35,624 nt of DNA, taken from contig DXZO01000069.1 of NCBI GenBank assembly GCA_019419625.1, positions 172,175 to 207,798 on the forward strand, in the 5' to 3' direction. Below, one piece after another: positions 7,937 through 16,770 of the stretch; position 1 is the first letter of the stretch, and every line of letters begins with the position of its first letter. Both the position numbers and the translations under genes were made by a program. The notes beneath the pieces are model-generated. The model made no database searches, had not been told where the DNA came from, and was given only the letters and a program-made list of their open reading frames with translations. This DNA is from Collinsella sp. (GTDB taxonomy: Bacteria; Actinomycetota; Coriobacteriia; Coriobacteriales; Coriobacteriaceae).

Positions 7937-9442
7937 ATGGAGCGTGCAAGCGGCGTCCTCATGCCCGTCTCATCTCTGCCCGGACCATACGGAATCGGCG
8001 GCTTTGGCTGGAATGCCTACGACTTCGTCGATTTTCTCGCCTCGTGCAAACAACATTACTGGCAGATTCTGCCCCTTACGACGACCAGCTATGGCGATTC
8101 GCCCTATCAGTCGTTCTCGGCCCGCGCAGGCAACCCCAACTTTATCGACTTTGCCGAGCTTATCGAGGCAGGGTATCTGGAGCAGCGCGATATCGATGGC
8201 GTGTATCTGGGATCCGACCCCAGCAATGTCGACTACGGTGCTATCTTTGGCGGCCGCCGTCAGATTCTCGACCGCGCCGCCGAGCGCTTTGCTGCCGACA
8301 AGCCGGCCGATTTCGATGACTTTATCCAGGCCAACGAGGACTGGCTCATCCCCTACTGTGAGTTCATGACCGTCAAAGAGGAGTGCGGTCTCAAGGCGTT
8401 TTGGGAGTGGCCCGCGGAGCTCCGCACCCGCGGCGAGGCTTCCGCCAAGGTCTGCGCCGACCATCCGGCGCGTATGCTCTACCACCAGATGACGCAGTAC
8501 TTCTTCGATCGCCAGTGGAGCCGCCTCAAGGCCTATGCCAACGAGCGCGACATTCTCATCATCGGCGACCTGCCCATCTATGTCTCGCGTGACTCCGTCG
8601 AGATGTGGGCGACACCTGAGCTCTTTAAGATCGACGCCGCCGGCAATCCCGTGAGCGTCGCCGGCACGCCGCCCGACCAGTTCTCGGCTACCGGCCAGTA
8701 CTGGGGCAACCCCATCTACGACTGGGACGCCATGGAGGCCGACGGCTTCTCCTGGTGGGAGGGCCGCATTCGCGCCGCCCTCGACATGTACGACGTCATC
8801 CGCCTGGATCACTTCCGCGGCTTCGAGGCCTATTGGGAGGTGCCGTTCTCCTCGCCTGATTCGTCCTACGGTTCGTGGACGCAGGGTCCCGGCCTCAAGC
8901 TCTTCAAGACACTCGAGGAAAAGCTCGGCACGCTGCCCATCATCGCCGAGGACCTGGGCTTCCTCACCCCCGGCGTCATCGATATGCGCGACAACTCGGG
9001 CTTCCCCGGCATGAAGATCCTGCAGTTTGCCTTTGAGGGCACTAACTCGTACTACCTGCCGCACAACTACATTGCCAACACCGTCGCCTACGTGGGCACC
9101 CATGACAACGAGACGGCACGCGGCTGGTTTGAAGGAACGGCCACCCCGCGTCAGCGCGAGCAGGCAGCCCTGTACACCCATCAGCAGGCCGGCGAACCCA
9201 TCACCGACGCGCTCAACCGAACCATCGCAGCCAGCGTGAGCGACACGTGCATCTACACCATGCAGGACCTGCTCAACTTGGGCAACGAGGCGCGCATCAA
9301 CACCCCTGCCACGCTGGGCGGCAACTGGACCTGGCGCATGCTCGACGGCGCCATCACCCGCGAGCTCGAGCACAAACTCACCGACTGGACCGAGACCTAC
9401 TTCCGCATCCCGTCGGAAGCCGAAATCGAGCTTCCTCAATAG
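7937..9442 (+). CDS. malQ: 4-alpha-glucanotransferase (amylomaltase, GH77)
   Basis: 501 residues from ATG 7937, which has a GGTGAG site 7 nt upstream; in-frame TTG 7922 and GTG 7925 are alternatives. Disproportionates maltooligosaccharides, transferring glucan units and releasing glucose. Seen: the N-terminal family motif SGVLMPVSSLPGPYGIG, DLPIYVSRDSVEMW, SATGQYWGNPIYDW, the nucleophile Asp291 in IRLDHFRGFEAYW, acid/base Glu338 in IIAEDLGFLTP, and transition-state Asp390 in THDNETARGW. Of the compact bacterial type. It lies 128 nt before glgP on the same strand, the classic maltodextrin-utilisation pair, and an upstream GTTTAAAC site suggests the same control as the importer and PTS. Confidence 0.96.
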   Translation: MERASGVLMPVSSLPGPYGIGGFGWNAYDFVDFLASCKQHYWQILPLTTTSYGDSPYQSFSARAGNPNFIDFAELIEAGYLEQRDIDGVYLGSDPSNVDYGAIFGGRRQILDRAAERFAADKPADFDDFIQANEDWLIPYCEFMTVKEECGLKAFWEWPAELRTRGEASAKVCADHPARMLYHQMTQYFFDRQWSRLKAYANERDILIIGDLPIYVSRDSVEMWATPELFKIDAAGNPVSVAGTPPDQFSATGQYWGNPIYDWDAMEADGFSWWEGRIRAALDMYDVIRLDHFRGFEAYWEVPFSSPDSSYGSWTQGPGLKLFKTLEEKLGTLPIIAEDLGFLTPGVIDMRDNSGFPGMKILQFAFEGTNSYYLPHNYIANTVAYVGTHDNETARGWFEGTATPRQREQAALYTHQQAGEPITDALNRTIAASVSDTCIYTMQDLLNLGNEARINTPATLGGNWTWRMLDGAITRELEHKLTDWTETYFRIPSEAEIELPQ

Positions 9443-9489
9443 GAGCTACCGCGCCCGACCCCTCCCCACCGTGCGGACGCGCTTGCTTA

Positions 9490-9523
9490 CCCGCGCGAGG
9501 CCACCCCAATCCCCTCGCGCGGG
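9490..9523 (+). other. Hairpin between malQ and glgP
   Basis: Perfect 10-bp G+C stem CCCGCGCGAG (9490-9499) / CTCGCGCGGG (9514-9523), followed only by ATTCTTA. Too few T for a strong terminator. It may be a partial terminator or an mRNA-stabilising hairpin that sets the malQ:glgP ratio. Confidence 0.6.
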
Positions 9524-9570
9524 ATTCTTATGAATTGCAGACATGTAATCAACCCATTACAGGAGGAAAC

Positions 9571-11838
9571 ATGCCCCAAATTAACCTCATGGAACTCGCC
9601 GAGCAGTCTTTTGGCACCTCGCTCGAGCAGCTCGACGACCGTCGCATTTACAAGCTGCTGGTCAAACTCGTGCAGGAGCGCTCCGCCACCTGCCCGCTCA
9701 ACAACGGCAAGAAAAAGCTCTATTACATTTCCGCCGAATTTTTGATCGGCAAGCTGCTCATCAACAACATGATCGACCTCGGCATCTACGACGAGGTTAA
9801 GGACCAGCTCACCGCCGCAGGCCACGACCTCAACAAGATCGAGGAATTCGAGGTCGAGCCGTCGCTCGGCAACGGCGGCCTGGGCCGCCTGGCCGCGTGC
9901 TTCCTGGATTCCATCGCCACGCTGGGCTTGACCGGCGATGGCGTGGGCCTCAACTATCACTACGGTCTGTTCCGTCAGCGCTTTGTCGACAACCAGCAGA
10001 AGGCCGTCCCCGACGAGTGGCTCGGTGAGCAGGACATCCTAGTCGACGATGACCGCTCCTACACCGTCGAGTTCGGCGATTTTGCCGTTACCTCCAAGCT
10101 CGTCAACATCGATGTGCCCGGTTACGGCCAGCCCACCAAAAACCGCCTGCGCCTGTTCGACCTGGCGAGCGTCGACGACGGCCTGGTCCCCGGCTGCTCC
10201 ATCGACTTCGACAAGACCGAGATCGCCAAGAACCTCACCTTGTTCCTCTACCCCGACGATTCCGACGAGCAGGGCCGCCTACTTCGCATCTATCAGGAGT
10301 ACTTCATGGTGAGCAACGCCGCCCAGCTCCTGATCGACGAGGCCGTCGAGCGCGGCAGCAACCTGCACGATCTGGCCGACTACGCCGTGGTCCAAATTAA
10401 CGACACGCACCCCACCATGGTCATCCCCGAGCTCATTCGCTTGCTCACCACCGAGCATGGCATCGAGTTTGACGAGGCCGTGACCATCGTACGCTCCATG
10501 GTCGCCTACACTAACCACACGATCCTTGCCGAGGCGCTCGAGAAGTGGCCGCTCGCCAGCCTGCAGAAGGTCTCCCCTGCCATCGCCGACATTATCGTCA
10601 AGCTCGATGAGATCGCGAAAGCCGAGCACGATGACCCGCGCGTCGCCATCATCGACGAGCACGACACCGTCCACATGGCCCACATGGACATCCACTTTGG
10701 CTTCTCCATCAACGGCGTAGCCGCCCTCCACACCAAGATCCTGGAGGACACCGAGCTTCATCCGTTCTACGAGATCTATCCCGAGAAGTTCTCCAACAAG
10801 ACCAACGGCATCACCTTCCGCCGCTGGATCCATGGGGCCAACCCCGCGCTCGCCAGCCTGCTCGACGATGTAATCGGCACCGACTGGCGCAGCACCGGCG
10901 ATCTGAGCAAACTCGCCAAGTTCGCCGACGACAAGGACGTTCTTGAGCGCCTGGCCGCCACCAAGGTCGAGGCCAAGGCCATCATGCGCCAGTTCATGGC
11001 GCTCGAGCAGGGCGTGACCATTCCCTCCAACGCCATCATCGACGTCCAGGTCAAGCGCATCCACGAGTACAAGCGTCAGCAGATGCTCGCGCTCTACATC
11101 ATCTGGAAGTACTTCGATATCAAGAACGGCAACAGGCCTAAGCACCCTGTCACCATCATCTTTGGCGGCAAGGCGGCGCCTGCCTACACTATCGCGCAGG
11201 ACATCATCCATCTGATCCTGACGCTGTCGCAGTGGATTGCAAACGACCCCGACGTGGCTTCCTACCTGCAGGTTGTCATGATCGAGAACTACAACGTCAC
11301 CGCCGCCGAGCGCGTGATCCCCGCCGCTGACATCTCCGAGCAGATCAGCCTGGCCTCCAAGGAGGCGAGCGGCACCTCCAACATGAAGTTCATGCTCAAC
11401 GGCGCCCTAACCCTGTGCACGCTCGACGGTGCCAACGTGGAGATTGCCGAGCTCGTGGGCGACGAGAACATCTATACCTTTGGTGCCTCGTCCAAACAGG
11501 TCGAGCAGCTCTACGCCGACGGCACCTACAACGCCGGCGCGCTCTACCGCAAGCCCGGAATTAAACTGCTGGTGGACTTCATCACCAACCCGGCCTTTAT
11601 GGCAACCGGCAACGCCGAGCGCCTGCAGCGCCTGCACGACGACATTAAGGGCAAGGACTGGTTTATGGCCCTGCTCGACATTGAGGAGTACATCCAGACC
11701 AAGGAGCGCGTGCTGGCCGACTACGAGGACCAGGACGCCTGGATGCGCAAGGCGCTCATCAATATCGCCAACGCCGGCACCTTCTCGTCCGACCGTACGA
11801 TCTCCCAGTACAACGACGAGATCTGGCACCTGAGCTAG
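9571..11838 (+). CDS. glgP: Glycogen/maltodextrin phosphorylase (GT35)
   Basis: 755 residues from ATG 9571, which has a near-perfect AGGAGGAAAC site; the longer in-frame extension upstream runs through malQ in another frame and is rejected. PLP-dependent phosphorolysis of alpha-1,4-glucans to glucose-1-P. Seen: YYISAEFLIGKLL and EPSLGNGGLGRLAACFLDS (family N-terminal motifs), NDTHPTMVIPELIRLL, VKRIHEYKRQ, and the PLP lysine Lys606 in EASGTSNMKFMLNGAL followed by LDGANVE. Shorter than the animal enzymes, as expected for bacterial MalP/GlgP. It works with MalQ: MalQ lengthens oligosaccharides and the phosphorylase trims them. Its strong terminator and the repeat array lie downstream. Confidence 0.96.
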   Translation: MPQINLMELAEQSFGTSLEQLDDRRIYKLLVKLVQERSATCPLNNGKKKLYYISAEFLIGKLLINNMIDLGIYDEVKDQLTAAGHDLNKIEEFEVEPSLGNGGLGRLAACFLDSIATLGLTGDGVGLNYHYGLFRQRFVDNQQKAVPDEWLGEQDILVDDDRSYTVEFGDFAVTSKLVNIDVPGYGQPTKNRLRLFDLASVDDGLVPGCSIDFDKTEIAKNLTLFLYPDDSDEQGRLLRIYQEYFMVSNAAQLLIDEAVERGSNLHDLADYAVVQINDTHPTMVIPELIRLLTTEHGIEFDEAVTIVRSMVAYTNHTILAEALEKWPLASLQKVSPAIADIIVKLDEIAKAEHDDPRVAIIDEHDTVHMAHMDIHFGFSINGVAALHTKILEDTELHPFYEIYPEKFSNKTNGITFRRWIHGANPALASLLDDVIGTDWRSTGDLSKLAKFADDKDVLERLAATKVEAKAIMRQFMALEQGVTIPSNAIIDVQVKRIHEYKRQQMLALYIIWKYFDIKNGNRPKHPVTIIFGGKAAPAYTIAQDIIHLILTLSQWIANDPDVASYLQVVMIENYNVTAAERVIPAADISEQISLASKEASGTSNMKFMLNGALTLCTLDGANVEIAELVGDENIYTFGASSKQVEQLYADGTYNAGALYRKPGIKLLVDFITNPAFMATGNAERLQRLHDDIKGKDWFMALLDIEEYIQTKERVLADYEDQDAWMRKALINIANAGTFSSDRTISQYNDEIWHLS

Positions 11839-11865
11839 CTCATTCTCCTTACCCATCCTCTTGAG

Positions 11866-11898
11866 AAACGGAGTCGTGGCAACACGGCTCCGTTTTTT
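11866..11898 (+). terminator. glgP intrinsic terminator
   Basis: Stem AAACGGAGTCGTG (11866-11878) / CACGGCTCCGTTT (from 11883) with a GCAA tetraloop and one G-U pair. The downstream arm runs into a T6 tract ending at 11898. It starts 28 nt after the glgP stop. Confidence 0.93.
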
Positions 11899-11937
11899 GT
11901 GCCCGCACGTTACCCTGTGATCCGACTCGGCCAAACA

Positions 11938-12155
11938 ATCTCGATCCGTAGCAATTACTCAACCAAAACGGTCCCAGCCGTTACAGATTGAGACATACCG
12001 GCCCCTCCCCTTGGGTTTATCTCAATCTGTAACATCTAGCAGGTGTAATTCGCCTTTGGTGTTACAGATTTAGATGAAATGGTTAGCTCAGCGGAACCGT
12101 CTCGATCTGTAACATCTAACGTCCGAAATCGGCCCTATCCGTTACAGATCGAGAC
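11938..12155. repeat. Array of six alternating inverted 15-mers (GTTACAGATNGAGAC)
   Basis: Copies at 11938-11952 (minus, degenerate), 11980-11995 (plus), 12018-12033 (minus), 12061-12076 (plus), 12099-12113 (minus) and 12141-12155 (plus). Orientation strictly alternates. Centres lie about 42, 38, 42, 38 and 42 bp apart, so same-orientation copies repeat every 80-81 bp. The 23-28 nt spacers are largely dissimilar. The array fills the gap between convergent glgP and the importer ATPase, so it is not a normal promoter region. Each plus/minus pair could fold into a hairpin. No ORF crosses it. Function unknown; protein-binding array or REP-type repeat cluster are the options. Confidence 0.85.
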
Positions 12156-12187
12156 AAACGACCGGTCAGACAGTCCCAACACAAAGA

Positions 12188-12226
12188 AAGGCTCCCCTCT
12201 CGCCCAGTGGACGGGAGGGGAGCCTT
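12188..12226 (-). terminator. Terminator of the sugar ABC importer operon
   Basis: Perfect 12-bp stem AAGGCTCCCCTC (12188-12199) / GAGGGGAGCCTT (12215-12226). On the minus strand it is followed by a T-rich tract (TTTCTTTGTG). It lies 69 nt after the ATPase stop and may also stop plus-strand read-through. Confidence 0.85.
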
Positions 12227-12294
12227 ATATGTGACCGCGGCAAAAGGATGGCAAAGCCGCAGTCGCCCAAAGGAAGGGCCTGGTTGCACCGGGC

Positions 12295-13494
12295 CTAGAT
12301 AAGGTTCTTGCCAGAGACCTTATCGAAGAGGTGGGTCGCGTTCTTCTCAAACTTGAACCAGATGGGGTCGCCCGCCTTGAGCGCGACCTTGGCCTCGAGG
12401 TCGACGACGGGAATGATCAGGACAAACTGGCCGTCGGGAGCAGTCACGTGGACATGCTCGGTCGAGCCCATGAGCTCGGTCACCTCGACGGTGCCCTGGA
12501 GCGCACCCTCCTCGTCCTTGTCGGCAAGCAGGATCTGCTCGGGACGCACGCCGGCCGTGATCTCCTTCACGTCGCCGCCGTCCCAGTTGAGAGCAAGCTG
12601 AGCGCAGGTCTCGGGGGCGAGCGCCACGTTCATATCCTCGGTCTTGACCGTAAAGCCGTTGCCCGAGCGCACCAGCTGGGCATCGAAGAAGTTCATCTGC
12701 GGCACGCCGATAAAGCCGGCGACGAAGATGTTCGCGGGATGGTTGAAGACCTCCTGCGGGGTGGCGATCTGCTGGACGACGCCGTCCTTCATGACCACGA
12801 TACGATCGCCGAGGGTCATAGCCTCGGTCTGGTCGTGGGTAACGTAGATGAAGGTGCCCTTGATCTCGTGACGCAGCTTAATGAGCTCGGCGCGCATCTG
12901 GTTACGCAGCTTGGCATCCAGGTTGGACAAGGGCTCGTCCATCAGGAAGACCTTGGGGTCACGCACGATGGCGCGGCCGATGGCGACACGCTGGCGCTGG
13001 CCGCCAGAGAGCGCCTTGGGCTTACGGTCGAGATACTCGGTAATGCCCAGGATCTCGGCAGCAGAGCGAACCTTGCGGTCGATCTCGTCCTTGGGGACCT
13101 TCTTGAGCTCGAGCGTAAATGCCATGTTCTCGTACACCGTCATATTGGGGTACAGAGCGTAGCTCTGGAACACCATGGCGATGTCGCGGTCCTTGGGCGC
13201 CACGTCGTTGACGCGCTTGCCGTCGATGAGCACGTCGCCGGAGGTGATGTCCTCTAGGCCGGCGACCATGCGCATCGTCGTGGACTTACCGCAGCCAGAG
13301 GGGCCAACGAGGACGATGAACTCCTGGTCGTGAACGGTGAGGTTGAAGTCCTCTACAGCGAGCACACCGTCCTCGGTAACCTTGAGGTTGTGCTTCTTCT
13401 CCTCGGTCTTCTTCTTTTTGCCAAAGAAGCCCTTCTTTTTTGACTCGTTGTTGGGATACACCTTCTGAACATGTTTGAGAACGATCTCGGCCAT
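12295..13494 (-). CDS. Sugar ABC transporter ATPase (MalK/UgpC/MsmX family)
   Basis: 399 residues. ATP-binding subunit that powers the permease pair encoded upstream. Seen: Walker A GPSGCGKST (residues 64-72), Q-loop VFQSYALYPNMTVYENM, signature LSGGQRQRVAIGRA, Walker B VFLMDEPLSNLDAKLR, H-loop YVTHDQTEAMTLGDRI, and a C-terminal TOBE/OB domain of about 120 residues typical of CUT1 importers. Odd: residues 15-44 are a Lys/Glu-rich insertion (including KKKGFFGKKKK) between the first beta strand and the normal LAVEDFNL strand, absent from textbook MalK. Last gene of the operon, after a 68-nt gap with a G+C hairpin. It may serve several importers, as MsmX does. Confidence 0.93.
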   Translation of the reverse strand: MAEIVLKHVQKVYPNNESKKKGFFGKKKKTEEKKHNLKVTEDGVLAVEDFNLTVHDQEFIVLVGPSGCGKSTTMRMVAGLEDITSGDVLIDGKRVNDVAPKDRDIAMVFQSYALYPNMTVYENMAFTLELKKVPKDEIDRKVRSAAEILGITEYLDRKPKALSGGQRQRVAIGRAIVRDPKVFLMDEPLSNLDAKLRNQMRAELIKLRHEIKGTFIYVTHDQTEAMTLGDRIVVMKDGVVQQIATPQEVFNHPANIFVAGFIGVPQMNFFDAQLVRSGNGFTVKTEDMNVALAPETCAQLALNWDGGDVKEITAGVRPEQILLADKDEEGALQGTVEVTELMGSTEHVHVTAPDGQFVLIIPVVDLEAKVALKAGDPIWFKFEKNATHLFDKVSGKNLI

Positions 13495-13512
13495 GTCTCT
13501 ACCTTTCGATAC

Positions 13513-13537
13513 GCGGCGCCGCGCTGAGGGGCGCCGC
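13513..13537 (-). other. Intercistronic hairpin before the ATPase gene
   Basis: Perfect 8-bp stem GCGGCGCC / GGCGCCGC (13513-13520/13530-13537) with a 9-nt loop and no T-run, between the second permease and the ATPase gene. Probably an mRNA-processing or stability element rather than a terminator. Confidence 0.5.
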
Positions 13538-13562
13538 CAAAACTTGCAAAACAGTTACGGCA

Positions 13563-14402
13563 TCAGCCCTTGACGGCACCTGCCACCACACCGTCGATGA
13601 TGTACTTCTGGCAGAAGATGTACATGATGACGATGGGGACAACGACCATCATGATGCAGGCCATCATGGGGCCGAGCTCGACGTGGCCATAGCCGCCGCG
13701 GAAGTACTGGATCAAAATAGGAATGGTCTTGTACTTGGTGGAGTCGAGCGTAAGGTAGGGCAGCAGGTAGTCGTTCCAGACCCACATGGTCTCGAGGATG
13801 CCGACCGAAAGATAGGTGGGCTTCATGATGGGGAGAACGATCTTAAAGAACACCTGAACCGGGTTGCAGCCGTCAATCATGGCCGCTTCCTCAATCTCGA
13901 GCGGGATGTTCTTTACAAAGCCGGCGAACATAAAGACCGCCAGGCCCGCGCCAAAGCCCAGATAGATAAAGCAGATGTTGAACGGCGTATTAAAGCCGAT
14001 GCGGTCCGCCAAATTGGACAGCGTGAACATGAGCATCTGGAACGGTACGACCATCGAGAACACGAACAGGTAATAGAAGAAGTTCGAGATCTTGTTGTTG
14101 ACACGAACCACGTACCAAGCGCACATGGAGCAGCACACCAGAATCAGCACGACCGACGTGACTGTGATGATGAGCGAGTACATAAACGCCGAGGCAAAGC
14201 CCTGCTCGTTAAGAGCGTGCACGTAGTTTGCGAGGCCGTTGAACGTCTCGGGCGTGAGCAGATCGAACGCCGTGGTGGTGCTGATTGCGGTCCCCTTCTT
14301 AAAGGAATTGAGCGCAATCATGAACACAGGGTAGATCCACGCGAGCGACAGAATCGTAAAGAAGATCGAGAGCGCGCGGTTAATAGCCTTATCGCGTTTC
14401 AT
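13563..14402 (-). CDS. Sugar ABC transporter permease (MalG type)
   Basis: 279 residues with about six hydrophobic helices and cytoplasmic N-terminus. The inner-membrane EAA loop EEAAMIDGCNPVQVFFKIVLPIMKP, which contacts the ATPase, is clear, and the residue order fits CUT1 permeases of the MalG/LacG kind. The start ATG overlaps the stop of the first permease by one base (TAATG), so translation is coupled. Together with the partner permease it forms the channel for an oligosaccharide, most likely maltodextrin judged from malQ and glgP nearby; the substrate is inferred only. Confidence 0.92.
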   Translation of the reverse strand: MKRDKAINRALSIFFTILSLAWIYPVFMIALNSFKKGTAISTTTAFDLLTPETFNGLANYVHALNEQGFASAFMYSLIITVTSVVLILVCCSMCAWYVVRVNNKISNFFYYLFVFSMVVPFQMLMFTLSNLADRIGFNTPFNICFIYLGFGAGLAVFMFAGFVKNIPLEIEEAAMIDGCNPVQVFFKIVLPIMKPTYLSVGILETMWVWNDYLLPYLTLDSTKYKTIPILIQYFRGGYGHVELGPMMACIMMVVVPIVIMYIFCQKYIIDGVVAGAVKG

Positions 14403-15256
14403 TACTGCTGCACCTCCTTGGACCTCGTGGCCTTAAGCTGGATCATAGAAATAGCGACAACCAGGATGCAGAAGATAACTGCCTTGGCCTGACCGATGCC
14501 CTGCCATGCGATGCCAGCACGCGAATAGAACGTGTTGTAGATGTTCAGGGCGAGCATCTCGGTGGAGTGCGCCGGGGCACCACCGGTAAGGGCGAGGTTC
14601 TGGTCGAACAGCTTAAAGCCGTTGGTGATGGACAGGAACAGGCAGATGGTGATGGTCGGCATCAGGTTGGGGATCTTAACCTTCCAAAACGTCTGCCATG
14701 CCGTAGCGCCGTCGACCTTGGCGGCCTCGATGTAATCAGACGGAATGGACTGCAGACCGGCGATGTAGATGATCATCATGTAGCCGACCTGTTGCCACAG
14801 GGTCAGGATGATAAGGCCCCAGAAGCCAGCGGCGGAGTTGAGGGCGATAAGCTGGGCACCCACGTTGGAGAGCAGGCAGTTGATCAGAATCTGCCAAATG
14901 TAACCCAGTACAATGCCGCCAATCAGGTTAGGCATAAAGAAAATCGTACGGAAGATGTTGGTGCCCTTGAGCGCCTTGCGAGTGAGCGCCTGCGCGATGG
15001 CGAGGGCAATCACGTTGATGAGCACCGTCGACAGGAAGGCAAACGCCACGGTAAAGAAGAACGACGTGGAGAACTGCGGGTCGGTCAGTGCGCGCACGTA
15101 GTTCTCGATACCGACAAAGTGCGCGTTATTGATGGTAATAAACTGGCAGAACGAGAGATAGAAACCCTGGATAAAGGGAATCACGAACCCGATCATAAAC
15201 GCCAGGCACGTGGGCAGCATAAAGAGCGGCCACCAGCGCTTGAGTGCTTTGCCCAT
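14402..15256 (-). CDS. Sugar ABC transporter permease (MalF type)
   Basis: 284 residues with six predicted membrane helices beginning at LFMLPTCLAFMIGFVIPF, a hallmark of CUT1 first permeases. It lacks the large periplasmic insertion of enterobacterial MalF, as usual in Gram-positives. The EAA loop is IEAAKVDGATAWQTFWKVKIPNLMP. A GAAAGGACC ribosome site precedes the ATG. It is separated from the binding-protein gene by a hairpin-bearing 87-nt gap and overlaps the next permease by one base. Confidence 0.92.
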   Translation of the reverse strand: MGKALKRWWPLFMLPTCLAFMIGFVIPFIQGFYLSFCQFITINNAHFVGIENYVRALTDPQFSTSFFFTVAFAFLSTVLINVIALAIAQALTRKALKGTNIFRTIFFMPNLIGGIVLGYIWQILINCLLSNVGAQLIALNSAAGFWGLIILTLWQQVGYMMIIYIAGLQSIPSDYIEAAKVDGATAWQTFWKVKIPNLMPTITICLFLSITNGFKLFDQNLALTGGAPAHSTEMLALNIYNTFYSRAGIAWQGIGQAKAVIFCILVVAISMIQLKATRSKEVQQ

Positions 15257-15276
15257 AGAAGGGTCCTTTCAATATG

Positions 15277-15312
15277 CAGGGGGCGGGCAAACCTACGTCT
15301 GCCCGCCCCCTG
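15277..15312 (-). other. malE-malF-type intercistronic hairpin
   Basis: Perfect 13-bp G+C stem CAGGGGGCGGGCA (15277-15289) / TGCCCGCCCCCTG (15300-15312), 10-nt loop, no T-run, between the binding-protein gene and first permease gene. The position matches the REP hairpin of the E. coli malE-malF junction, which stabilises the upstream mRNA so that binding protein exceeds permease. The same role is inferred here. Confidence 0.7.
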
Positions 15313-15343
15313 TCGCTAATCAGATAGCTTGGGCAGCAACTGC

Positions 15344-16660
15344 TTACTCGGAAGCAGCCTTCTCGGTCTTCCAGCCATCCACGAAGGCGTTCTTGACGCC
15401 GTCCCACTTGCTGTTATCGGCAGCGTAGGCAATCAGGGCCTGCTTGAGGTTCTTCTTCCACTCCTCAGAGGGGATGTAGACGAAGTCCCAAGCGACGGTC
15501 TTCTTGCCGTCCTTGGCCATGGCAACGGCCTGCTGAGAGAAGACGTTGGTGGTCTCCTTAGCGCTCTTGAACGGGGCGGTCAGACCCATCTTGTCAGCGA
15601 TGATGCTGGTGGCGGTGTCAGAAGTGACGCACCAATACATGAAGTCCTCGGTGGCCTTCTGGGCATCCTCGGAAGCCTGGGAGCTGACGCACCAGTAGTT
15701 CTCGCCGCCGGAGCACAGGCCCTGGTTCTCCTCGCCGTCGACGCCGATGTAGATCGGCAGCATGCCGAGCTGGTCGTCGGTCATACCGGCCTTGGTGAGG
15801 TCGGAGTAGGCCCAAGAGCCGTTCTGGTAGAAAACGGCCTTACCGGTTGCGAACTCGTTGGTGGCGTCGTCACCGGTCTTGGAGGCAAGCTGCGAAGGAT
15901 CGCAGGTGGAGTCGGTGATATACAGGTCGAAGATCTGCTTAAAGTTGTCGAGATACTCGCCCTTGATCTCGTCGTCCTCCTGGTTGTGCTCCTTCTCGAA
16001 CTCGTAGTAGAGCGGGAGGTTGGCGAGGTGGGTGGTGTAGCGCCAGCTGGAAGAGTCGTCCATACCGGCGGAAGTGAAGGCACCGTCAACGCCGAGCTCG
16101 TCCTTGCGGGCCTGGATGTCGTCAGCGCAAGCCTTCAGCTTGTCGAAGGAGTTGATGTCCTCGGCCTTGTAGCCGGCCTTCTCGAGCAGCTGCTTGTTGT
16201 AGATGATGCCGTAGCTCTCCTGAACCCAGTCGATACCCAGATCCTTACCGTCGGACTGCAGCGCCAGGGAGTCGTCGATGAGCTCACCGCGGAGCTTGGT
16301 GTCGGAAAGATCGGCGCAGTAGTCCTTCCAGTTCTTAAGGCCGGTGGGGCCGTTGACCTGGAACAGCGTCGGAGCGGAGCTCTTGGACATCTCGGACTTG
16401 AGCTTCTCCTCGTAGGTGTTGGAGGCGGCGGTCACGATCTTGACCTCGACGCCCTTCTCCTCCTTGTACGCCTTGGCGATCTCCTTCCACTCCTTATCGA
16501 CCTCGGGCTTGAACTGGAGGAAGTAGACCTCGGCAGCGTCACCAGAGGCAGCAGAGCCGGAGCCGGCGGAGCCACCGCAGCCCACGAGGCCCAGACCAAA
16601 GACTGCGGCCGCGGAGCCGGCGAAGCCCAGGAACTGCCTTCTGCTCATTTCGTTCTTCAT
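15344..16660 (-). CDS. Sugar-binding lipoprotein of ABC importer (MalE type)
   Basis: 438 residues from ATG 16660, which has a GGGTGG site 6 nt upstream; a GTG six codons earlier overlaps that site and is less likely. N-terminus: twin-arginine motif SRRQFLG (residues 6-12), hydrophobic segment and lipobox LVGC with Cys28, so probably a Tat-exported lipoprotein. A Gly/Ser/Ala linker follows, then a type 2 solute-binding fold (family 1): YFLQFKPEVDKEWKEIAKAYK start, YGIIYNKQLLEKAGY, and a GKAVFYQNGSWAYSDL ligand-lobe segment. First gene of the importer operon. Likely captures maltodextrins; the substrate is not shown by sequence alone. Confidence 0.92.
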   Translation of the reverse strand: MKNEMSRRQFLGFAGSAAAVFGLGLVGCGGSAGSGSAASGDAAEVYFLQFKPEVDKEWKEIAKAYKEEKGVEVKIVTAASNTYEEKLKSEMSKSSAPTLFQVNGPTGLKNWKDYCADLSDTKLRGELIDDSLALQSDGKDLGIDWVQESYGIIYNKQLLEKAGYKAEDINSFDKLKACADDIQARKDELGVDGAFTSAGMDDSSSWRYTTHLANLPLYYEFEKEHNQEDDEIKGEYLDNFKQIFDLYITDSTCDPSQLASKTGDDATNEFATGKAVFYQNGSWAYSDLTKAGMTDDQLGMLPIYIGVDGEENQGLCSGGENYWCVSSQASEDAQKATEDFMYWCVTSDTATSIIADKMGLTAPFKSAKETTNVFSQQAVAMAKDGKKTVAWDFVYIPSEEWKKNLKQALIAYAADNSKWDGVKNAFVDGWKTEKAASE

Positions 16661-16770
16661 TACAATCCACCCTTTCACACCGTGGCGGCACCCTTTGCCG
16701 CCGCCTTCGGAGATTGGCTCGGGGACTTTGCCCCTTTTGCTGTTTTGTACAATACGCTATTTGGCTAGTT

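Noticed and set aside
11938..12155. CRISPR array
   Set aside because: Repeats are only 15 nt, alternate in orientation and show 38/42 spacing; no cas genes. CRISPR repeats are longer and all in one direction.
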